28,004 bases of DNA from WRIS01 sp050945135 (GTDB lineage: Bacteria > Actinomycetota > Coriobacteriia > Coriobacteriales > Eggerthellaceae). A program made the position numbers and the translations under genes. Numbering within the stretch: the first letter of the stretch is position 1; each line of letters begins with the position of its first letter. The stretch covers positions 1-28,004 of the forward strand of contig JBMNSJ010000027.1 of the NCBI GenBank assembly GCA_050945135.1, read 5' to 3'. Below, piece after piece: positions 22,942 through 28,004 of this stretch. Under the pieces are notes generated by a model. That model had not been told where the DNA came from. It saw nothing but the letters and a program-made list of their open reading frames with translations, and did no database searches.

Positions 22942-23947
22942 AGCGATTGAAGATATTTTAGAAGGTGACGATCTCTCTCTTGACACAGCTCGGTCGGTCA
23001 TGATGGAGATGATGGAAGGAAAAGCAAGCGACGCACAGATCGGGGCCTTTCTCGTAGCCATGCGCATGAAGGGTGAGTCGATAGAAGAGATAACCGCATG
23101 TGCGAAGGTCATGCGCGAGAAAAGCCTTCGCTTGAACCCCACCCATGACGTACTTGATATTGTCGGCACAGGCGGCGATGGACTCTTTTCTTTCAACATT
23201 TCGACGGTGTCATCCTTTGTCACTGCTGCCGGCGGCATTCAGGTCGCCAAGCATGGCGGGCGAAGTGTATCCAGCAAATGTGGCAGCGCTGATGTACTTG
23301 AGGCACTCGGTGCCAACATCAGCCTCGATGCTGCACAAAGCGAACAAGTCCTCAAAAAGACTGGCATGTGTTTCCTTTTGGCACAGGTATACCACACCGC
23401 GATGAAGCATGTCGCCCCCGTGCGACGTGAGCTCGGAGTCCGTACCCTCTTCAACATACTCGGCCCCCTCGCCAATCCGGCGGGAGCACAACTGCAGCTG
23501 CTCGGCGTATACGACGAGAACCTTGTTGAGCCTCTTGCTAATGTGCTGAACAATCTTGGGGTCAAAAGAGCAATGGTCGTTCACGGACACGACGGACTCG
23601 ATGAACTTACCATGACGGGAAGCTCTACCATCTGTGAAGCTTCGGCCGGAAGGATCAATAGCTACTTCATCACACCAGAACAATTTGGTCTCAAACTATG
23701 TTCGCTCGAAGACCTCAAAGGTGGCGGACCACAAGAGAACGCTGAAATAGCTCGAAGTATCCTTGCTGGAGAGCCAGGACCTAAGCGTGATACAGTGGTC
23801 CTTAATGCAGCGTGTTGTCTCTATCTTGGAAACAACACTATGACCATGAGAGAATGTGTTGCCCTTGCCCAAGAGCTCATCGATAGTGGGGCTGCTCTTC
23901 GAAAGATGCAGGACTTCATTCAGGCAACAAATGAGATGGCCGCATGA
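22931..23947 (+). CDS. trpD: Anthranilate phosphoribosyltransferase
   Basis: Joins anthranilate to phosphoribosyl pyrophosphate. The 338-residue protein shows GTGGDG (79-84), the PRPP-binding KHGGRSVSS (107-115), SADVLEALG (119-127) and MKHVAPVRRELGVRT, the anthranilate-tunnel region. The length is standard. AAGGAGGAG just upstream of its ATG lies inside trpG. Its TGA overlaps the trpC ATG. Confidence 0.97.
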   Translation: MIDKAIEDILEGDDLSLDTARSVMMEMMEGKASDAQIGAFLVAMRMKGESIEEITACAKVMREKSLRLNPTHDVLDIVGTGGDGLFSFNISTVSSFVTAAGGIQVAKHGGRSVSSKCGSADVLEALGANISLDAAQSEQVLKKTGMCFLLAQVYHTAMKHVAPVRRELGVRTLFNILGPLANPAGAQLQLLGVYDENLVEPLANVLNNLGVKRAMVVHGHDGLDELTMTGSSTICEASAGRINSYFITPEQFGLKLCSLEDLKGGGPQENAEIARSILAGEPGPKRDTVVLNAACCLYLGNNTMTMRECVALAQELIDSGAALRKMQDFIQATNEMAA

Positions 23948-24723
23948 ACATCCTCGATCGCATTGTAGCCGCAACGAAGGAACGAGTTCGGGAGGATAAA
24001 AAACGCGCACATCTCTCGGTGCAAGAAGGGCCCCCTCTCTCAAATAAAGAATATGCTTTTGAAAAAGCTCTTCGAACACCTGAAGTATCACTCATATGCG
24101 AAGTGAAGAAAGCCTCCCCTTCCAAAGGGCTTATCGCTCCAGACTTTCCGTATGTAAAGATCGCTCAGGAATATGAAACGGCGGGCGCTGCAGCTTTATC
24201 AATCTTAACTGAACCTGATTTCTTCTTAGGAAAAGATGCCTATCTCACAGAAATCCGCTCAAGAACACATATTCCTTTGTTGAGGAAAGACTTCATCATT
24301 GATCCCTTCCAAGTCGAACAGTCTCATAGACTCGGCGCAGATGCAATTCTTCTTATCTGCTCCATCCTTGACCAAGATACGCTCAAAGAGCTTTTCGAAC
24401 AGGCTGATAAGCTCGGTCTTTCCTGTGTCGTGGAAGTCCATGATGTTATCGAACTTGAGCGTGCCCTGGATATTGGAGCGCGGATCATAGGGGTCAACAA
24501 CCGCAACCTAAAATCATTTACCGTTGACACCTCGATCAGTCTTGCTCTGCGAGAGAGAACCCCGCGGGATGTGATCTTCGTTTCCGAGAGTGGCGTGAAA
24601 ACACCTGCAGACATCACTCAGCTTAAACAGCACGAAGTTGATGCAGTCCTCATTGGTGAGACCCTCATGCGTTCTTCCAACAAAAGGTCACTCATCAGTG
24701 CATTTAAGGAGGCAGCATCATGA
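23944..24723 (+). CDS. trpC: Indole-3-glycerol-phosphate synthase
   Basis: Closes the indole ring. The 259-residue TIM barrel shows the catalytic EVKKASPSKG (53-62) and RKDFIIDPFQV (114-124, with K115), then VVEVHD, GVNNRNLKSFTVD and SESGVKTPADI. It is a stand-alone enzyme, not fused to TrpF as in E. coli. The start overlaps the trpD stop as ATGA and the end overlaps trpF in the same way. Confidence 0.97.
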   Translation: MNILDRIVAATKERVREDKKRAHLSVQEGPPLSNKEYAFEKALRTPEVSLICEVKKASPSKGLIAPDFPYVKIAQEYETAGAAALSILTEPDFFLGKDAYLTEIRSRTHIPLLRKDFIIDPFQVEQSHRLGADAILLICSILDQDTLKELFEQADKLGLSCVVEVHDVIELERALDIGARIIGVNNRNLKSFTVDTSISLALRERTPRDVIFVSESGVKTPADITQLKQHEVDAVLIGETLMRSSNKRSLISAFKEAAS

Positions 24724-25328
24724 GTAAAGTAAAGATCTGCGGCCTTAAAAGTCTTGATGATGTATCAGCTGTCAACGAATTCTTACCCGACTACGTTGGT
24801 TTTGTTTTTGCTGAAAGCACTCGTCAGATTACGCCTGAGATAGCGAAGTGCTTACGCGATCAGCTTGATGATCGGATCGAAGTTATCGGCGTGTTTGTGA
24901 ATCAGAAGGTGAACTTCATTGTTGACCTAGCTCAAGCAGGCATCATCGATCACATACAACTTCATGGTGATGAGGACTCTCTCTTTATAGCCGATCTTCG
25001 GCGATCATTCGAGGGAAAGATCATTAAAGCTTTTGGTGTCGATGACACAGTGCCTGACACAATAGCAGAAGTGGACTTCATGCTGTTTGATTCCGCATCT
25101 CTCCAGCGAGGTGGCTCTGGTACAAGCTTTGATTGGAGTCTCCTCCAAAATTACGCCGGCCAACCTTACTTTTTAGCAGGCGGCCTTGATAGCACTACAG
25201 TCAATCAAGCTCTCGATCAGCTCGTTCCATACTGCGTCGATGTAAGCAGTGGAGTCGAAACGAGAGGTATCAAGGATAGACATAAGATCAAAGAATTCAT
25301 CGCAGCCGTAAGAAAGGAAGCGAGATGA
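24720..25328 (+). CDS. trpF: Phosphoribosylanthranilate isomerase
   Basis: Isomerises phosphoribosylanthranilate before ring closure. The 202-residue TIM barrel has the catalytic C7 in VKICGLK and D124 in FMLFDS, plus LHGDED and FLAGGLDSTTVNQAL near the C-terminus. It overlaps trpC and trpB through ATGA junctions, so the enzymes are made in step. Confidence 0.95.
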   Translation: MSKVKICGLKSLDDVSAVNEFLPDYVGFVFAESTRQITPEIAKCLRDQLDDRIEVIGVFVNQKVNFIVDLAQAGIIDHIQLHGDEDSLFIADLRRSFEGKIIKAFGVDDTVPDTIAEVDFMLFDSASLQRGGSGTSFDWSLLQNYAGQPYFLAGGLDSTTVNQALDQLVPYCVDVSSGVETRGIKDRHKIKEFIAAVRKEAR

Positions 25329-26509
25329 ACACAGGAAGATTCGATCAATTTGGGGGCATGTATATTCCCGAGACACTTATGAGCGCCCTTCAGGAATTGG
25401 AAGAGGCCTACGAAAGAAGCAAACACGACCCAAACTTCCAGAAACGTCTGGAGCAACTCCTGAACGAGTATGCAGGACGACCCTCATCTCTCTACTACGC
25501 AGAGAACCTCACTAAAGAAATGGGTGGTGCGAAGATCTATCTCAAGCGAGAGGATCTCAACCATACCGGCTCGCATAAGATCAATAACGTTTTGGGGCAG
25601 GCACTTCTTGCCAAAGATCTCGGAAAGACGCGAGTGATCGCCGAAACGGGAGCTGGACAACACGGTGTAGCCACGGCAACAGCAGCCGCACTTCTCGGCC
25701 TCGAGTGCGAGGTCTTTATGGGCAAAGAAGATGTGGAGCGCCAAGCACTCAATGTCTATCGCATGCGTCTTCTTGGAGCGACCGTTCACGAAGTGCATTC
25801 AGGAACTATGACGCTCAAAGATGCGGTGAATGAAACCATGAGGGAATGGTCGAAACGCGTGGATGATACCCACTATATACTTGGCTCAGTCATGGGACCC
25901 CACCCCTTTCCCACCATCGTACGCGATTTTCAGTGCGTTATCGGAAGAGAAGTCCGTCGTCAAATCAATGAAACAGAAGGTTCATTGCCGGATGCTCTCA
26001 TTGCCTGCGTTGGAGGCGGCTCGAACGCTATCGGCCTCTTCCATGATTTCATTGAAGATGAAAGCGTCAGACTTATCGCTTGTGAAGCAGGTGGAAAAGG
26101 CGTCGACTCCTCCCAACATGCTGCTACGATAAGCCGAGGATCCGAAGGGGTTTTACACGGAATGCGGTCCCTCTTCTGCCAAGATGAATATGGGCAAATC
26201 GAGCCTGTCTATTCAATCTCTGCCGGACTTGACTATCCTGGGATCGGACCTGAGCACGCATACCTCTATAAGCGCGGTCGAGCAGAATACATCGCAGTCA
26301 CTGACGAGGAGGCTGTGCAAGCTTTTGAGACTCTCTCGCGAATTGAAGGCATTATCCCAGCAATCGAGTCCGCCCATGCTGTCGCTCAAGGCATGAAGAC
26401 CGCACAAGCAATGTCACCCGAGCAAAGCATCGTTATCTGCATCTCCGGAAGAGGCGATAAGGATGTAGCAGCAATAGCACGGTATCGCGGAGAGAAAATC
26501 TATGACTGA
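25325..26509 (+). CDS. trpB: Tryptophan synthase beta chain
   Basis: Condenses indole with serine using PLP. The 394-residue protein is the TrpB1 type. The PLP lysine is K85 in HTGSHKINN, the phosphate loop is GGGSNAIG, and LKREDLNHTG and GAGQHGVATATAAA are the usual blocks. Opening residues FDQFGGMYIPETL match the family. The start overlaps the trpF stop. A 33-base gap with its own ribosome site separates it from trpA. Confidence 0.98.
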   Translation: MNTGRFDQFGGMYIPETLMSALQELEEAYERSKHDPNFQKRLEQLLNEYAGRPSSLYYAENLTKEMGGAKIYLKREDLNHTGSHKINNVLGQALLAKDLGKTRVIAETGAGQHGVATATAAALLGLECEVFMGKEDVERQALNVYRMRLLGATVHEVHSGTMTLKDAVNETMREWSKRVDDTHYILGSVMGPHPFPTIVRDFQCVIGREVRRQINETEGSLPDALIACVGGGSNAIGLFHDFIEDESVRLIACEAGGKGVDSSQHAATISRGSEGVLHGMRSLFCQDEYGQIEPVYSISAGLDYPGIGPEHAYLYKRGRAEYIAVTDEEAVQAFETLSRIEGIIPAIESAHAVAQGMKTAQAMSPEQSIVICISGRGDKDVAAIARYRGEKIYD

Positions 26510-26542
26510 ATCATCCCTCTATATATCAAAAGGAGCATCATC

Positions 26543-27328
26543 ATGAAACGTATTGCAGAAGCCTTTGAAGGTAAGTCCTTCATAGCCTACATCATGGCCG
26601 GGGATCCTGATCTAGACTCTACAGCAGAATATATCCTTACCGCTCAAGCTGCTGGTGCCGATCTTATTGAGATAGGTATACCGTTCTCGGACCCCATCGC
26701 CGAGGGAGAAACGATTCAGGCTGCCAGCATTCGAGCGCTCCGCACGGGCCTGAAGTTGACCGACATTTTCGATATGGTGGAAAGTATCAGGGATGAGATC
26801 GAGATCCCTCTCGTTTTTATGACCTACCTGAACCCGGTATTCGTCTATGGCTATGATCGTTTCTTTGTGCGTTGTAGTGAGATCGGCATTCAAGGACTCA
26901 TCATTCCCGATGTTCCTTTTGAAGAACAACACGATATAAAAGAAAGCGCCCAGAAGTTCGGTATAGAAGTGATCTCTCTTATCGCACCGACCTCAGAAGA
27001 GCGGGTCATTAAGATCGCTCAAGAAGCAGAAGGGTTTATCTACCTTGTCTCCTCTATGGGGGTCACAGGTGTACGAACGGAGATAACAACTGATCTCTCT
27101 CCTACCGTCGAGAAGATCCGAACGATCACGTCGGTCCCCATTGCCATAGGCTTCGGCATCTCGACACCAGAACAAGCCGCCACCTATTCACAGATAGCCG
27201 ATGGGGTCATCGTGGGAAGCGCCATCGTGAATATCATTGGAAAACACGGAACTCATGCACGAGAACCCCTCTTTGAATACATCTCTTCAATGAAAGCAGC
27301 TATTAATCGTTCCACATTGTCCACGTAA
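26543..27328 (+). CDS. trpA: Tryptophan synthase alpha chain
   Basis: Cleaves indole-3-glycerol phosphate to indole, which passes through the channel to TrpB. The 261-residue TIM barrel has the catalytic E43 in LIEIGIPFSD. The second catalytic acid, Asp60 in the Salmonella enzyme (motif SDPLADG), is Glu54 here (SDPIAEG). Other blocks are normal: FMTYLNPVFVYG, IIPDVPFEE, VSSMGVTGVR and GFGISTPEQA. The start has AAAAGGAG eight bases upstream. It is the last gene of the operon. Confidence 0.97.
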   Translation: MKRIAEAFEGKSFIAYIMAGDPDLDSTAEYILTAQAAGADLIEIGIPFSDPIAEGETIQAASIRALRTGLKLTDIFDMVESIRDEIEIPLVFMTYLNPVFVYGYDRFFVRCSEIGIQGLIIPDVPFEEQHDIKESAQKFGIEVISLIAPTSEERVIKIAQEAEGFIYLVSSMGVTGVRTEITTDLSPTVEKIRTITSVPIAIGFGISTPEQAATYSQIADGVIVGSAIVNIIGKHGTHAREPLFEYISSMKAAINRSTLST

Positions 27329-27372
27329 AGCGATCACCGTATTCACCACTAACCATCGACCTCATCTCATTT

Positions 27373-27489
27373 ATGACAAAAGTGGAGTTGGGAACGACTT
27401 ATGAAAAACGAGCAAACGGTGAGCTGGCCTTTTTCGTGCCCCGTAATCGCAATCGAGCAAGAAATCGTTCCCAACTCCACTTTTGTCAT
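27373..27489. repeat. 117-bp element with perfect 25-bp inverted repeats
   Basis: Arms at 27373-27397 and 27465-27489 are exact reverse complements over 25 bases (ends ATGACAAAAG and CTTTTGTCAT) around a 67-base centre with no gene. Seven T residues (27489-27495) follow on the plus strand, so transcripts of the trp operon would form a very long hairpin with a U-run. It may act as the trp terminator, a MITE-like insertion, or both. Confidence 0.85.
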
Positions 27490-27509
27490 TTTTTTCAATC
27501 CAGGGCTCT

Positions 27510-27905
27510 CTACCTAAGCAGTTCACTGCGAAGCTCTAAACGTGCCCGAGTGAAACCCGGTTCCAGGTAGCACATTTGCTTGCCTAGCTTCTTTGCGATG
27601 AGATGCGCTAGCTTATGCAGCTCTGTACTATTTTTAACCTGGGGATATGTTACCGAAATCACCGTGACCCCTACTGCTGCAAGATCTGCTCTCCGAATCG
27701 AGTCTTTCGCCATCTTCTCTTTTTCAGCATGATGTTTACCACTATCATACTCAATAGCCAGGTGTGCGCTCTCCCAATACAAATCACAGACGTAACCTCG
27801 AACAGACATGGATCGACCTGCTTTGATCTTTACTCTTATAGGACGATTGAGACATGGTTGAACAATTCCATAACCGCCTAGAAGATATGACCGATAACAA
27901 ATCGG
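27510..27905 (-). pseudogene. 5'-truncated DUF559-type (nuclease-fold) gene
   Basis: The minus-strand frame is open from 27905 to the TAG at 27510. It encodes LLGGYGIVQPCLNRPI, then RGYVCDLYWESAHLAIEYDSG, here read as VCDLYW and AIEYDS, and VISVTYPQV. This resembles the C-terminal half of DUF559/Vsr-like endonuclease-fold proteins common in Coriobacteriia. The only ATG (27809) lies inside the conserved region, so starting there would drop recognisable sequence. Above 27905 the frame hits TGA exactly where an inverted-repeat structure begins. I read it as a broken remnant; an active short form starting at 27809 cannot be excluded. Confidence 0.6.
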
Positions 27906-27907
27906 TC
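27889..27907. repeat. Perfect hairpin GACCGAT-AACAA-ATCGGTC
   Basis: A 7-bp stem with a 5-base loop, directly before the 27909 inverted repeat. There is no T-run. It lies within the upper part of the broken DUF559 frame. Confidence 0.5.
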
Positions 27908-27908
27908 A

Positions 27909-28002
27909 GAGCCTCCCCTATGTAGATCGTGGGTTAGGCGATAATTAGTTTGTCATTACACGAACCGGTAAGTCGCTTACCACATACATTTCAGGGAGGC
28001 TC
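27909..28002. repeat. 94-bp inverted-repeat structure at window edge, possible insertion
   Basis: GAGCCTCCC (27909-27917) and GGGAGGCTC (27994-28002) are perfect 9-bp inverted repeats, with weaker similarity running inward (ATGTA and GTGG on both sides). Both are flanked on the outside by CA. Inside is a perfect GGTAAG-TCG-CTTACC hairpin (27967-27981). It marks the point where the DUF559 frame fails. No transposase is visible in the window. Confidence 0.5.
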
Positions 28003-28004
28003 CA

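Overview
The window looks like chromosomal DNA of a low-to-mid GC actinobacterium of the class Coriobacteriia; an Eggerthellales/Cryptobacterium-like source is my inference from protein style, not a database result. Most of it is core genome: translation and secretion genes, NAD kinase, MurJ, methionine aminopeptidase, and a complete tryptophan operon. There is no prophage, CRISPR array or intact transposase.

Region 1 (1-6950): the tail of an unidentified gene, a DUF1846 protein, nadK (minus strand), murJ, a pentapeptide-repeat protein, map (minus strand), then a translationally coupled pair made of a cysteine-rich DUF3795-type protein and a small membrane protein. Region 2 (6950-11800, minus strand) is a translation block. 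In order of transcription it runs from a strong promoter at 11762-11790 through a long repeat-bearing leader to tRNA-Tyr, tRNA-Thr and tRNA-Met, an intrinsic terminator or attenuator, tuf, a terminator, rpmG, tRNA-Trp, secE, nusG, rplK and rplA. rplJ and rplL do not follow rplA here. Region 3 (11.9-18.1 kb): a PEBP-family protein, a GNAT acetyltransferase, a four-gene TetR / alpha-beta hydrolase / ABC exporter operon with two 17-bp palindromic operators, and a PutP-type sodium/proline symporter. Region 4 (18.2-20.5 kb): a PLP aminotransferase and a FabK/nitronate monooxygenase-type flavoprotein.

Region 5 (20.5-27.3 kb) is a tryptophan biosynthesis operon, trpE-G-D-C-F-B-A, with nearly every junction overlapping. 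It is preceded by a promoter and a full transcriptional T-box leader with specifier codon UGG. The T-box carries UGGC, which matches the G-CCA end of the tRNA-Trp gene at 9415-9491, so both sensor and effector tRNA lie in this window. Region 6 (27.3-28.0 kb) is an accessory scar: a 117-bp element with perfect 25-bp inverted repeats, a 5'-truncated DUF559-type nuclease-fold gene, and a second inverted-repeat structure at the window edge where the reading frame breaks.

The most notable points are the T-box/tRNA-Trp match, a catalytic Asp-to-Glu replacement in TrpA, the family of degenerate repeats in the tRNA leader, the autoregulatory TetR operator pair, the L11 C-terminal extension, and the two inverted-repeat elements near the right edge. 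I did not find clear evidence of a wholly new multi-gene system.
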